A DNA stretch of 64,000 nucleotides from Burkholderiaceae bacterium (GCA_031253955.1 JAIRVJ010000010.1:1-64000); one strand, 5' to 3'. Positions 6,605 to 15,692 are shown, counted from the stretch's first letter. A program made the numbers and translations. The notes: generated by a model from the letters alone, not told the origin.

Positions 6605-9039
6605 GGGCTGTGGCCGCCATCTTTTCTTGCGTCAACCACCAAGCGCCCGGCGACGGGCTGTTCCGTGACGCCGGCGGCGAGCCTGCCGATCCGCCGCAGC
6701 ACCCGATGGACGGCGACGCCATGCGCGCGCTGCACCGCCGGCTGCTGACGTGGCTGAACACCGAGCGCCAGTTGCAGGCGGCAAACCGGCTGGACATGGC
6801 CATTGACGCCGACATGTACGACAACCGCCAATGGATGCCCGAAGACGCCGAGGAAGTGCGCTCGCGCAACCAGGCGCCGTTGGTTTACAACGAAGTGGCA
6901 CCGATGGTGGACTGGCTGATCGGCACCGAGCGGCGCACGCGCATCGATTCTTCCGTGCTGCCGCGCACCGAGGACGACGTGGCGCTGGCGGACGTGAAGA
7001 CCAAGGTCATGAAATACATGGCCGACGTCAACCGCGCCGAGTACGTGCGCTCGACGGCGTTTGCCGAGGCCGTCAAGTGCGGCCTGAGCTGGATCGACGA
7101 CGGCATCCGCGACGATGCCAGCAAGGAGCCGGTGTACAAGCAGCACGAAAGCTGGCGTAATGTGCTGCACGACAGCCGGGCCATTCGCGCGCCCGATCTG
7201 TCGGGCTGCCGCTATCTGCTGCGCTGGCGCGATGTCGATCTGGACGTGGCGCTGGCGATGTTCCCGCAACGCGCGGCGCTGCTGGAGCGCGCCGCCAGCG
7301 ACTATTTGACGGTGGCCGTGCACGATGCCGAGCGCGCCGGCTGGGGCGGCCCCATGCCGCAAGAGGGCGGCGAATCGGCGCGGCTGCGCTACCTCGGTTC
7401 GTCGGGCATGTTCGAGGGCGTGGGCGATTTGCACAGCCGCCGCATCGTGCGCATTTACGAGTGCCAGTACCGCGATCCGGTGACGGTGCAGACGCTCGAA
7501 TCGGGGCCGCTGGCGGGCGCGGCGCTCACGCCGTTCGACCCGGTGGCGTTGCAGGCGGCGCAGCAAGATCAGGGCGCGGGCATCGTGGACAAAACCGCGC
7601 TGCGGATGCACGTGGCGGTGTTCGTGGAGGCCGGGATGCTGGCGGCCAGCCTGGCGCCGTGGCGGCACAACGATTTCAGCCTGACGCCGGTGTGGTGCTA
7701 CCGGCGCTCCAGCGACGGCATGCCCTACGGCGTGATCCGGCGCGTGCGCGACGTGCAGATGGATTTGAACAAGCGCGCGTCCAAGGCGTCGTTTCTGTAC
7801 AACACAAACCAGATCATCGCCGACGAAGACGCCACCGACGATTGGGAGAACCTGCGCGAAGAAGCCGCCGATCCGCACGGCATTCTTATCAAGAAAAAAG
7901 GCGCGGAACTGGCGCTGCGGCGCGACTCCGAGGGCGCGCAAGCCCAGTTGAACATGATGCAACTGGACGCCGCGGCGATCCAGAAAAGCGCGGGCGTGGC
8001 CGACGAGAACCTGGGCCGGCAAACCAACGCCGTCAGCGGCGAGGCGATCAAGGCGCGGCAGTTGCAGGGCAGCGTGGTCACCACCGAGTTGTTCGACAAC
8101 CTGCGCCTGTCCACGCGCGTGAGCGGGCAAAAAGAGTTATCGCTGATCGAGCAGTTCATGACGCAAGAGCGCGTGATCCGCCTGACGGGTAACCGGGGCC
8201 AGTTGCAGTGGGCCAGGATCAACCGGCCGCAAGTGCTGCCCGACGGCTCGGTGCGCTACCTGGACGACATCACCGCCAGCCAGGCCGATTTCGTGGTCAG
8301 TGAGCAGGACTATTCAGGCACGTTGCGGCAGGTCATGTTCGAGCAGCTAAGCAAACTGGCCGCAGGCCAGCCGCCGGCGCTGGCGCTGCGGCTGATGACG
8401 ATGGCCTTCAACTACTCCGACCTGCCCAATCACGAGGCCATCGCGCAGGAGTTTCGCGCCATCACCGGCGAGCCGGATCCCAACCAGCCGCCCACGGACG
8501 GGCAGCAGCAGGCGATGGCCGCGCAACAGGCCCAGCAGATGCAGGCCGTGCAGATGCAGGCGCAGCAGGGGCAACTGGCGCTGGCCGAAACGCAGGCCAA
8601 GGTGCGCGAGATCAACGCCCGCGCCGCCGAACTGGAAGCCAAAACCGCCGCCGCGCAATCGCAAGGCCAACTGGCGCAAGGTCAGGCCGCCGCCGTGCAG
8701 GACGCGGTGATGCAGGTCAGGCTGCAAGCCAGCGCCCAGATCGAACGCCTGCAAGCGCAACTGGCGCACACGCAAGGCGAGATGGCTGCCATGCGCGCGC
8801 GCGCCGACGACCGGGTGCAGGCCGCGCGCATCGCCGCCGCCGCCAGCGTGCGCGTGGCCGAGTTGCGGCTGGCCTCCACCGCGCAGATGGACGAGATTGG
8901 CCGGCGCATCGACGAAATCGCCGGGCGGGTGGATGCGCTCACGAACGTTGCGCCGCTGGCGCCAGAAATTTCCCCAGCCCCGCCCGCCGACGGCGCGGCG
9001 GTTCTTGATCCACTGCCACCACCCAAGGAGAGCGCATGA
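6601..9039 (+). CDS. Portal protein, P22-like
   Basis: 812 residues from a TTG at 6601; GTG at 6610 has better spacing from GGAG at 6596, so the start is uncertain. The block EVAPMVDWLIGTERRTRID, then LLRWRDVDLDVA and MPYGVIRRVRDVQMDLNKRAS, matches P22-type portal proteins, which form the dodecameric DNA gate at one capsid vertex. From about residue 620 on the chain is Gln/Ala-rich coiled coil (QQAQQMQAVQMQAQQGQ), a long C-terminal barrel-like extension. Overlaps the scaffold gene by four bases. Confidence 0.85.
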   Translation: MRAVAAIFSCVNHQAPGDGLFRDAGGEPADPPQHPMDGDAMRALHRRLLTWLNTERQLQAANRLDMAIDADMYDNRQWMPEDAEEVRSRNQAPLVYNEVAPMVDWLIGTERRTRIDSSVLPRTEDDVALADVKTKVMKYMADVNRAEYVRSTAFAEAVKCGLSWIDDGIRDDASKEPVYKQHESWRNVLHDSRAIRAPDLSGCRYLLRWRDVDLDVALAMFPQRAALLERAASDYLTVAVHDAERAGWGGPMPQEGGESARLRYLGSSGMFEGVGDLHSRRIVRIYECQYRDPVTVQTLESGPLAGAALTPFDPVALQAAQQDQGAGIVDKTALRMHVAVFVEAGMLAASLAPWRHNDFSLTPVWCYRRSSDGMPYGVIRRVRDVQMDLNKRASKASFLYNTNQIIADEDATDDWENLREEAADPHGILIKKKGAELALRRDSEGAQAQLNMMQLDAAAIQKSAGVADENLGRQTNAVSGEAIKARQLQGSVVTTELFDNLRLSTRVSGQKELSLIEQFMTQERVIRLTGNRGQLQWARINRPQVLPDGSVRYLDDITASQADFVVSEQDYSGTLRQVMFEQLSKLAAGQPPALALRLMTMAFNYSDLPNHEAIAQEFRAITGEPDPNQPPTDGQQQAMAAQQAQQMQAVQMQAQQGQLALAETQAKVREINARAAELEAKTAAAQSQGQLAQGQAAAVQDAVMQVRLQASAQIERLQAQLAHTQGEMAAMRARADDRVQAARIAAAASVRVAELRLASTAQMDEIGRRIDEIAGRVDALTNVAPLAPEISPAPPADGAAVLDPLPPPKESA

Positions 9040-10130
9040 GTGCCACCGAAAACCAACCCGTCACGCCCCAGACTGGCGCGCCGCCGCAAGAGGCCGCGCC
9101 GCATCTGGATTTGCTTACCGACGCCGAGCGCGCCGCGCTGGCGCTGGAATTGACCGCCGAGGACGGCGAAGGACAGCCCATCGAGGACGGCGAAGAAGAC
9201 GAAGACGGCGCGCAAGGCGAGACTGCCGCTGCCGAACCCGCGCCCAAACCCGCTCCCGTTCCCGCCGCCGCTGAAACCGCTGCCGCCACGGATGCGCCGG
9301 ATGGCAAGGAGGCCGCCGAAATAGCCGCTCCCGCCGCGCTGTCCGAACCCGCACCGGGCGATCCGGCCCCGGCGCAGCCCGCGCCCGTCCCGCGCGCTAC
9401 CGCCGCGCAGCTTCCCGCAGCGGCTTTCAGCTACGAGCTGCCTGCCGATTACCCGGAGCGGGTCAAGGCGCTGGAAGGCAAATTCCTCGATCTGGATCAG
9501 AAGCTGGAAGAAGGCGCGATCGACCAGCAGGACTACAACAAGCAGTTGCGCACGCTCACGCGCGAGCAGTCGGTGCTGGAGAACCTTTCCAGCCGCGCCG
9601 AGATCGCCCGCGACATGGCAAGTCAGGCGCAGGTGCAATTGGTGCGCAACGAGGGCGCGCTGTGGGGCCAGGCCGTGCAGACGCTGGTGTCAGAAATAAA
9701 AGGGCAGGAGGGCGCGCCCGATTACACCGCCGACGCCCGGCTGGCGCAGGCGCTGGGCAAGCAGGTGGAAACGCTGATGGTCGAGCGCGGGCTGGACCCC
9801 GCCCAGCCGGCGCAGGGCAAGCTCGATTTGCTGCGGCAGGCGCACCGCGTGCTGATGTTCATGAAAACCGGGAAGGCGCCCGGCCAGGCTGACGCCAAGC
9901 CGGATGCGCAAGCGGCGGCGCAGGCGATCAAGACAGCGGCGCAGGCGCGCACGCCCGATTTGTCCAGGGCGGCCAAGAGCATTGCCCAGCTTCCGGCAGC
10001 CGATAACGGCGCCGATGGCGGCGAGTTCGCCGACCTGGACAAGCTCAAGGGCGAGAAGCTGGAAACGGCGCTGGAAAAACTGCGGCGCGCCAGCCCGGCG
10101 GCCTACGAGCGTTACCTGTCCGAGGTGTGA
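9036..10130 (+). CDS. Capsid scaffolding protein
   Basis: 364 residues, acidic and Pro/Ala-rich for the first 130, then helical with coiled-coil character (LEGKFLDLDQKLEEGAID...LRTLTREQSVLENLSS). The C-terminal end is charged. Such composition, and the place between portal and major capsid protein, are those of phage scaffolds, which guide procapsid assembly and leave before packaging. No protease gene is seen nearby. Confidence 0.7.
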   Translation: MSATENQPVTPQTGAPPQEAAPHLDLLTDAERAALALELTAEDGEGQPIEDGEEDEDGAQGETAAAEPAPKPAPVPAAAETAAATDAPDGKEAAEIAAPAALSEPAPGDPAPAQPAPVPRATAAQLPAAAFSYELPADYPERVKALEGKFLDLDQKLEEGAIDQQDYNKQLRTLTREQSVLENLSSRAEIARDMASQAQVQLVRNEGALWGQAVQTLVSEIKGQEGAPDYTADARLAQALGKQVETLMVERGLDPAQPAQGKLDLLRQAHRVLMFMKTGKAPGQADAKPDAQAAAQAIKTAAQARTPDLSRAAKSIAQLPAADNGADGGEFADLDKLKGEKLETALEKLRRASPAAYERYLSEV

Positions 10131-10137
10131 CGGCGGC

Positions 10138-10356
10138 ATGGCGCTGACGCTGGATTTGCTGCCGGGCGAGCTGCTGGAAATCGGCCATTGCGTCACGGTG
10201 CAGGTGGTCAGGAAAGCCGGGCGCATGGCGCGTCTTGAGGTGCGCGCGCCGCCCGGCATACCGATCGTGCGCAGGCCGCCGCAAACCGGGCGCGAGCCGC
10301 TTGCGGTTTTCGTTCCCACTATGCGCCAATCGGGTTGCAGTCAGGCGGGCAAGTAA
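10138..10356 (+). CDS. CsrA/RsmA-like small protein, phage-encoded
   Basis: A 72-residue protein, 7 bp after the scaffold stop. Its first 48 residues follow CsrA: LPGELLEIGHCVTVQVV matches the '.GE.L.IG..VTV.V.' strand pattern, and APPGIPIVRRP matches 'AP..V.VHRE'. CsrA binds GGA motifs in mRNA leaders as a dimer. The two arginines R6/R7 of E. coli CsrA fall on Leu-Leu here, while the C-terminal arginine is kept, so RNA binding may be altered. The last 20 residues are encoded by repeat copy 3 and following bases, and look appended. Confidence 0.65.
   Translation: MALTLDLLPGELLEIGHCVTVQVVRKAGRMARLEVRAPPGIPIVRRPPQTGREPLAVFVPTMRQSGCSQAGK
10305..10330 (+). repeat. Prophage repeat TTTCGTTCCCACTATGC, copy 3
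   Basis: Same core, preceded by GGT and followed by GCCAAT as in copy 1. Here it is read through as FVPTMRQ near the end of the CsrA-like protein and lies about 100 bp before the capsid gene. Confidence 0.85.
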
Positions 10357-10431
10357 CCGGTCTGGCTTTCAAGGGAAGGTGAGCGCAGGAGTGCCGCCGA
10401 GGTCATTGCCATCCATGGAAAGGACACTCAC

Positions 10432-11565
10432 ATGGCACGCACCGTGATCGGGGTCAACGCCCCCAATGCAGTCAAGCGTTATAGCGCCGCTCTTTGGCTG
10501 GATGTCAGTCAGAAGGCGTATTGGGGCCAGAAGTTTTTCGGCAAGGGCGACAGGTCACAAATGCCGATTCAGATTCTCACGGATCTGGAAAGCGACGCTG
10601 GCGAGGAGGTCAAGTACGACCTGTTGATGGAATTGCGCATGGAGCCGATTGTCGGCGACGATGTGCTGGAAGGCAAGGAAGAACCCTTGCGCTTTTACAC
10701 CGATAGTGTGTACATCGACCAGATGCGCTGCGGCGTGAACACGGGCGGACGCATGACGCGCAAGCGCACGCTGCACGATCTGCGGCAGAAATCCAAACTC
10801 TCGCAGGGCAACTGGTGGGCGCGGTTCATGGACGAACTGTGCTTCATTTACATGTCCGGCGCGCGCGGCGTCAACGAGAACTTCATCCTCAACAAGAAGC
10901 TGGCGCAGATCATGGGCATCAACCCGATCTCGCAACCGGACGCCGAGCATCATTTCTTCGGCAAGGCCGCCACTGATTTCTCCAACCTGGCGCCCACCGA
11001 CACGATGAGCCTGTCGGCCATTGACCGCATGATTACCCGCGCGGGAACGCAGGGCGGCGGCGCGACCGATATTCCGGTGCTGCAACCCACGCGCTGGGAC
11101 GGCGGCGGCGATGAAAACTACGTGCTGGTAATGCACCCGTGGCAGGAGCAGGCGCTGCGCAACGAGGCGGGTGACAACACCTGGCTGAGTTGGAACAAGG
11201 CGCTGACCACGGCGGTGGGCAACAAGTCGCCCATCTTCTCCAACAGCCTGGGCATGTACCGCAATGTGGTGCTGCACAGCCACCGCAACGTGATCCGTTT
11301 CAACAACGCCGGGGCGACGCAAGACGTTCCCGCGGCGCGGGCTTTGTTCATGGGGGCGCAAGCCGGGGTGATTGCGTTTGGTTCGCCGGGCACCGGCAAT
11401 CGAATCCAGTGGTACGAGGACATGGACGACCGGGGCAATCAGGTCGTGATTACGTCCGGTTCCATCTTCGGCATCAAGAAAGCCACCTTCAACATCAATG
11501 GCAAGAAGCAGGACATGGGCGTGTTCGCCCTGGACACCGCCGCAGCCGAGCCGGTTGCGGTCTGA
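10432..11565 (+). CDS. Major capsid protein, N4-gp56 (DUF4043) family
   Basis: A 377-residue protein preceded by a good ribosome-binding site (GGAAAGGA, 8 bases before ATG). The sequence WLDVSQKAYWGQKFFG, the MPIQILTDLESDAGEEVKYDL block and LVMHPWQEQAL are characteristic of the N4-gp56/DUF4043 major capsid family, with the HK97 fold. Predicted to form the capsid shell. It is followed closely by a possible decoration protein. Confidence 0.85.
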   Translation: MARTVIGVNAPNAVKRYSAALWLDVSQKAYWGQKFFGKGDRSQMPIQILTDLESDAGEEVKYDLLMELRMEPIVGDDVLEGKEEPLRFYTDSVYIDQMRCGVNTGGRMTRKRTLHDLRQKSKLSQGNWWARFMDELCFIYMSGARGVNENFILNKKLAQIMGINPISQPDAEHHFFGKAATDFSNLAPTDTMSLSAIDRMITRAGTQGGGATDIPVLQPTRWDGGGDENYVLVMHPWQEQALRNEAGDNTWLSWNKALTTAVGNKSPIFSNSLGMYRNVVLHSHRNVIRFNNAGATQDVPAARALFMGAQAGVIAFGSPGTGNRIQWYEDMDDRGNQVVITSGSIFGIKKATFNINGKKQDMGVFALDTAAAEPVAV

Positions 11566-11588
11566 CGGTACGACGAAAGGAAACCATT

Positions 11589-12041
11589 ATGTTTAAACAG
11601 CAAAACGACACCATCGCGGGCCGCGCGCCAGTTCCCACCGCCGATGACGTCGCCCTGGTGGCGCCGCGCTTCGTGCAGGAATGCGCGGCCAGCGACAGCG
11701 CCTCCGGCAATGTGGGCGTGATCGGCATCTTGCCGGCTGGTTGCACGCCGGCGCTGCCGCTGATCGTGGACAGCACGGGGCTGGGCGGCGCGGCGGCGCT
11801 GAGCATCGGCCTGCTCAACGCTGGCGGCACGGATTTGTCCGCCGACGCGAGCGATGGCGGCGGCCCGTGGGCCGCTGACGTGGCCGTGGGGGCGGCGGGC
11901 GCGGCGCAAATTGCGCCCACTGCCGCGCTGCTGGCGGTGCAAAAGACCGGCCATGACCGGCTGATCGCCGTCAAGTTCACCGCCGCCGGCAGTGCCGCCG
12001 GAACGCTGGGCCTGACGGTGGCCTACCGCAGTCCCGTTTGA
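11589..12041 (+). CDS. Possible capsid decoration or head protein
   Basis: 150 residues with an AAAGGA ribosome-binding site. Small, Ala/Gly-rich and apparently all-beta (alternating hydrophobic strands such as ALPLIVDSTG and LIAVKFTAAGS), without known motifs. Placed straight after the capsid gene and before a strong terminator, as decoration proteins often are. The function is inferred from position only. Confidence 0.5.
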   Translation: MFKQQNDTIAGRAPVPTADDVALVAPRFVQECAASDSASGNVGVIGILPAGCTPALPLIVDSTGLGGAAALSIGLLNAGGTDLSADASDGGGPWAADVAVGAAGAAQIAPTAALLAVQKTGHDRLIAVKFTAAGSAAGTLGLTVAYRSPV

Positions 12042-12066
12042 CTCCATCCGGGTATCACCTGGTTGA

Positions 12067-12102
12067 CCCGGCTGCGAGTCTCCTGGCAGCCGGGCTTTTT
12101 TT
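12067..12102 (+). terminator. Rho-independent terminator after the capsid genes
   Basis: A perfect 9-bp stem (CCCGGCTGC at 12067-12075 with GCAGCCGGG at 12086-12094) is followed by C and seven T. It would cut down transcription after the capsid pair and make capsid protein more abundant than later products. Confidence 0.85.
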
Positions 12103-12115
12103 CGAGGAAATCTCC

Positions 12116-12376
12116 ATGAAACTCATTTGCTCCATCAAGCCGCGCGCCGATGGCACGGTGCTGGTACAAGGCGACGGCAAAACCTGGACCTTCAACCCCA
12201 CGGGTGAGGGCGAAACCGCCGCCGACGTGCCCGATGCGCTGGCCGAAAAACTTCTGACCACCGGCAATTTCTACCCGGCGGGCAAGGCCGACGCCGCGCC
12301 AACGGCCAAGCCGCCTGCCGCCAGCAAAACCGCCTCCGCGCCAGCGGCCAAGCCGTCCGCCCACAAGGCCGCCTGA
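12116..12376 (+). CDS. Small phage head/tail-region protein of unknown function
   Basis: 86 residues starting MKLICSIKPRADGTVLV, with AGGA eight bases before the ATG. The first 55 residues look like one compact beta domain (VLVQGDGKTWTFN); the last 30 are a Lys/Ala/Pro-rich tail. This shape recurs in small proteins of podovirus head modules. No function assigned. Confidence 0.55.
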   Translation: MKLICSIKPRADGTVLVQGDGKTWTFNPTGEGETAADVPDALAEKLLTTGNFYPAGKADAAPTAKPPAASKTASAPAAKPSAHKAA

Positions 12377-12386
12377 CTGACCGTCC

Positions 12387-12992
12387 ATGCGCACCGCCTT
12401 CGACCTCGCCGCCGACCTGCTCCCGGTGCTGCCGGGCGTGCCGCAGCCGCGCCTGGAGCGGGCGCTGCTGCGCGCGGCGCAAGAGCTGTGCCGCACCAGC
12501 CGCTGCTGGACGGTGTGGACGGATCCGGTCACAGTGGCCGGCAGCGGCGAGTACGACGTGGAGTTGCCGCCTGGTGCACAGGTGGCAGTAGTCGAGCGCA
12601 TGACGGTCGATGGCCGCCCGCGCCCGATGCTGCCGTTTTCGTTCACGCGCCGTGCGCCCGATGACATGCCGGGCGCGCATGTGGTGCCGGGCCGCCTGAC
12701 GTTTCAGGTGACGGATGGCATCCATGATGGCGCGCAGATTCGCTTTCGGGTGGCGCTGGCGCCATACGACAAGGCGCAAGGCGTGGACGAGGCAGTGTTC
12801 GATCCTCACAGCAGCGTGCTGGCCGCCGGCATCTGCGCGCTGCTGCTGGCCGATCCGGGCCAGCCGTGGAGCAATCCCGGTCTGGCGCAGGTTTATGCCG
12901 CGCAATTTTCCAGCGGCGTGGCGCGCGCGCGGCTCGCGGCCTGGCGCGGCATGACCGATTCAGCGCCGCGCCCGCGCATCACCTGGTGTTGA
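12387..12992 (+). CDS. Phage head-tail adaptor-like protein
   Basis: 201 residues. The helical opening FDLAADLLPVLPGVPQPRLERALLRAAQELCRTSRCW (given in part: residues 4-40) and the beta block after it (GEYDVELPPGAQVAVVERM) are the layout of gp4/gp6-like adaptor proteins that sit under the portal. Place in the gene order, after capsid and before tail genes, agrees. Family not identified with certainty. Confidence 0.5.
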   Translation: MRTAFDLAADLLPVLPGVPQPRLERALLRAAQELCRTSRCWTVWTDPVTVAGSGEYDVELPPGAQVAVVERMTVDGRPRPMLPFSFTRRAPDDMPGAHVVPGRLTFQVTDGIHDGAQIRFRVALAPYDKAQGVDEAVFDPHSSVLAAGICALLLADPGQPWSNPGLAQVYAAQFSSGVARARLAAWRGMTDSAPRPRITWC

Positions 12993-12994
12993 AC

Positions 12995-13624
12995 ATGGAC
13001 GCACTCACGCTCATCAACGCCGTGGCGGTCGAGTTGCAGGACGCCGAGCGCGTGCGCTGGACGCTGCTGGAACTGGCCGGCTACGTCAACGACGGCCAAC
13101 GCTTCATCCTGACCAAGGTTCCCACGGCGACAGCCGATGAGCGCACGCTCGCGTTGGTTGCCGGCGTGGAGCAGGCCGTTCCCAAAGACTGTTTCGCGCT
13201 GCTGGATATGCCGCGCAACGCCGATGACCGGCAGACGGCGATCCGGCAGGTGGCGCGCGCGGCGCTGGATGCGTCGGCGCCCGGCTGGGCTGGCGGGAAC
13301 CAGAAAAATGCCGTGATCCACTTCATCCAGGACCCGCGCCAGCCGTGGCGCTTCGACGTGTACCCGCCGGTGACCGGTGGCGTGCCGGTGGTGGCGCTGC
13401 TGGCCGTCAAGCCCGTGCTGATCGGCGAGGACGGTAAGGGCGCCATCACGCTGCGGCACGAATACATCGAGGCGCTGCGCCACTACCTGCTGTACCGCGC
13501 CTGGAGCAAGGACGCCGAATACGGCGCCAACGCGCAGCTTGCCGCGGCGCATTACCAGGCGCTAGCCGACGCGCTGGGCATCGCCCCGGCGCGGCCTGCA
13601 ACGGCAAACGATCCCACTACCTGA
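12995..13624 (+). CDS. Phage tail/adaptor protein, DUF6682-like
   Basis: 209 residues from ATG 12995, two bases after the preceding stop codon. It has LINAVAVELQDAERVRWT near the start and ALRHYLLYRAWSKDAEYGAN near the end, a pattern seen in the DUF6682 group of podovirus structural proteins, usually paired with the preceding adaptor gene. Predicted mixed alpha/beta, soluble. The precise place in the virion is unknown. Confidence 0.55.
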   Translation: MDALTLINAVAVELQDAERVRWTLLELAGYVNDGQRFILTKVPTATADERTLALVAGVEQAVPKDCFALLDMPRNADDRQTAIRQVARAALDASAPGWAGGNQKNAVIHFIQDPRQPWRFDVYPPVTGGVPVVALLAVKPVLIGEDGKGAITLRHEYIEALRHYLLYRAWSKDAEYGANAQLAAAHYQALADALGIAPARPATANDPTT

Positions 13625-13644
13625 CCACCACAGAGGAAACCATC

Positions 13645-14079
13645 ATGGCCGCCAAATCAACCACCCTCAGCACCTCGGTGCTCAACCTGTTGCTCAACGG
13701 AGTTGCGATCCCGGCGCTGGCTGGCAACGCCGCGGCGTCTCCTGCGGCCCAGTTGTATGTGGCGCTGCACACCGCCGATCCGGGCGCGGGCGGCAATCAA
13801 ACGGGCAGCGAGGTCGGCTACACGGGTTATGCGCGCGTGCCGGTAGTGCGTGATGGCACGGGCTGGAGCGTGGCCGACGGCGTGGCGACCCTGGTCAACG
13901 ACGCGCCGTTTGCCAAGTGCGCCGATGCCATCAACGTTACGGCCACGCATTGCAGCTTTGGGCTGGCCGCCGCCGGGGCGGGAACGCTGCTGTACCGGGC
14001 GGCGCTGACGCCGGTCCTGCCGATCCAGAACGGCACCGCGCCGGTGCTGGAAAAAGGCACAACGATTTCTGAAAGCTGA
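13645..14079 (+). CDS. Phage tail fibre-like protein (short)
   Basis: 144 residues. STSVLNLLLNGVAIPALA followed by LYVALHTADPG and EVGYTGYARVPVVR is a pattern found in short proteins annotated as phage tail fibre or baseplate proteins across Burkholderiales prophages. Good ribosome-binding site (GAGGAAA). Its TGA overlaps the next ATG (TGATG). Confidence 0.6.
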   Translation: MAAKSTTLSTSVLNLLLNGVAIPALAGNAAASPAAQLYVALHTADPGAGGNQTGSEVGYTGYARVPVVRDGTGWSVADGVATLVNDAPFAKCADAINVTATHCSFGLAAAGAGTLLYRAALTPVLPIQNGTAPVLEKGTTISES

Positions 14080-14843
14080 TGGTGCAGACTTTTGGCGAAC
14101 TGGCCGCACTTGAGATTGCCGCCGCGGAAATTGCCGCGGGCGGAGATGACCGGCAGCGCGCGAGCGCGCATGGGCAAGGCGATTGCAGCGCCGCAGGGCG
14201 CGCGGCATGGCGATTTCGCGGCGTGGGCTGCTGCGCGGGCCAGGCGGGCGCCGCTGCTGGCGCCCGGGCGTTGCGGATCAGCCGCGCTGGCGGCGCCGGT
14301 GCGTCGGCGGCGGATGCCAGCGCCGGTTGGGTGAATGCGGCCCTGGCGCGGGCGGACGGACGCGGCGACGCACAGGCGCGCGCTCGTGGGCTGCAACGGG
14401 CGAGGGGCGCGGCGCAGGGCGATTCCGCTGCCGTGGGCGCAGTATTGAGAGGCTCGGTGGCGGCGGCGGCAGGTGAGAGCAAGTGTCTGGCGCGCGGCTG
14501 CGCCGTTCAGGCGGCGGCGGCTGGGGCGGTCGGTTATGCCTCGTTCGATGCCCGCTCGGCCCGGTCGGTTTACGCCCGTGCGTGGGCGGCGGCAGATGCC
14601 ATGGCCGATGCGCGCGCCGTGCTGGGCCGCTTGGCGCGCGCCGATGGTTTTGGTTTTGGCCTGACCGATGCGCGCGCATGGTGGGCGCAAGAAGCGGTGG
14701 GCGGCACGCAGGGCCAGGCGCAAATGCTGGCCGCCGCCAAGCTGCTGTGGATCACCCTTCCTTCGGCCCTGGACATCGTGATCCGGCCCGAGGAAATGCG
14801 CGGCGTGATGCGCCCAGAAGAAACACGGAGCGTGGTGCGATGA
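14079..14843 (+). CDS. Ala/Gly/Arg-rich phage protein, unknown
   Basis: 254 residues of low complexity, rich in Ala, Gly and Arg, with repeated short AAA/GAA blocks and a few cysteines. Several other frames are open here because of the base composition. I accept this one because its start overlaps the previous stop (TGATG) and its stop overlaps the next start (ATGA), as in the rest of the operon. No domain recognised. The last 70 residues (LGRLARADGFGFGLTDARAW onward) are less biased. Confidence 0.5.
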   Translation: MVQTFGELAALEIAAAEIAAGGDDRQRASAHGQGDCSAAGRAAWRFRGVGCCAGQAGAAAGARALRISRAGGAGASAADASAGWVNAALARADGRGDAQARARGLQRARGAAQGDSAAVGAVLRGSVAAAAGESKCLARGCAVQAAAAGAVGYASFDARSARSVYARAWAAADAMADARAVLGRLARADGFGFGLTDARAWWAQEAVGGTQGQAQMLAAAKLLWITLPSALDIVIRPEEMRGVMRPEETRSVVR

Positions 14844-15130
14844 AGCTGGCCACTTATACCCAACAGCCGGTCGAGGTCAAGGACTACGACATCGACTACC
14901 GCGAGTGGCTGGCACCGATGGGCGACCGCATCGCGTCGGTGACGCACAGCATCCGCAATGCGCCCGACGGCGCGCTGCTGGTGGACAGCAGCACCTTCAG
15001 CATCGACCATGTGAAGCTGTGGGTGCGCGGCGGCACGGACGGCGCCCGCTACGAGGTGGAAGTGACCGTGACCACCGAGGGCGGGCGCACCGATCAAAGC
15101 GAACTGGTGTTCAAGGTGAAGGAAATTTGA
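14840..15130 (+). CDS. Phage fibre-tail adaptor-like protein
   Basis: 96 residues. It has a beta-rich composition: YDIDYREWLAPMGDRIASV then VKLWVRGGTDGARYEVEV and DQSELVFKVKE. These strings are those of small adaptor proteins with an Ig-like or beta-sandwich fold, common upstream of tail fibre genes ('TDG..Y.V.v.v.T..GR..e.e..v.v'). Role inferred. Confidence 0.6.
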   Translation: MKLATYTQQPVEVKDYDIDYREWLAPMGDRIASVTHSIRNAPDGALLVDSSTFSIDHVKLWVRGGTDGARYEVEVTVTTEGGRTDQSELVFKVKEI

Positions 15131-15131
15131 C

Positions 15132-15692
15132 ATGCCCCAGCGATTTGCGAATGCGGCGCGCGCCACGCTTGCGGCAGGTATCGGCGGCTCCGATACAACG
15201 CTTGCGCTGGAAGCCGGGACGGGCGCGCTGTTTCCACCGGCAGGCATGAGCATCAACGGTGACAACGACTGGTGGCTGCTCACGCTGCAAGATCAGGCGG
15301 GCATCGAGATCGTCAAGGTCACGGACCACGCGGCGGGAGCGGACACGCTCACGGTGGAACGCGGTCAGCAGGGCACGCCGGCGCGCGCCTTTGCCGCCGG
15401 CACGGTGGCCGGGCTGCGCATCACGGCGGCGGACGCCAAGGCGTGGGCCGGCACGGCAGAGCGTCTGACCGAACCCTCCGGCGCCACCGTCAGCTACGAC
15501 CCGGCCACTGGCAACGTGAGCCAGGTCACCCGGATAGTGAATGGCGCGCCGATGACCACTTCTTACATCTACGCAGGCGGCAGCCTGAGCCAAACCCAGA
15601 CCGTCTATCAAGGGGCGCTGCGCACAGTCAGTTACAGCTATGACGCCGCCGGGCGCAACACCGGCTACACGGCCACGGAGGAAACACTATGA
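15132..15692 (+). CDS. Phage tail fibre N-terminal-type protein
   Basis: 186 residues starting one base after the preceding stop. The first 110 residues (RATLAAGIGGSDTTLALEAG ... TVERGQQGTPARAFAAGT ... R.TAADAKAW) form a beta module that is frequent at the start of podovirus tail fibres. The second half (GATVSYDPATGNVSQVTRI) is a YD-like beta hairpin repeat. Probably a fibre shaft or attachment subunit. Overlaps the next gene by four bases. Confidence 0.55.
   Translation: MPQRFANAARATLAAGIGGSDTTLALEAGTGALFPPAGMSINGDNDWWLLTLQDQAGIEIVKVTDHAAGADTLTVERGQQGTPARAFAAGTVAGLRITAADAKAWAGTAERLTEPSGATVSYDPATGNVSQVTRIVNGAPMTTSYIYAGGSLSQTQTVYQGALRTVSYSYDAAGRNTGYTATEETL

Noticed and set aside
6370-8130. 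586-codon minus-strand frame opposite the portal gene
   Set aside because: Shadow of the portal frame; His/Arg/Ala-rich and without domains.
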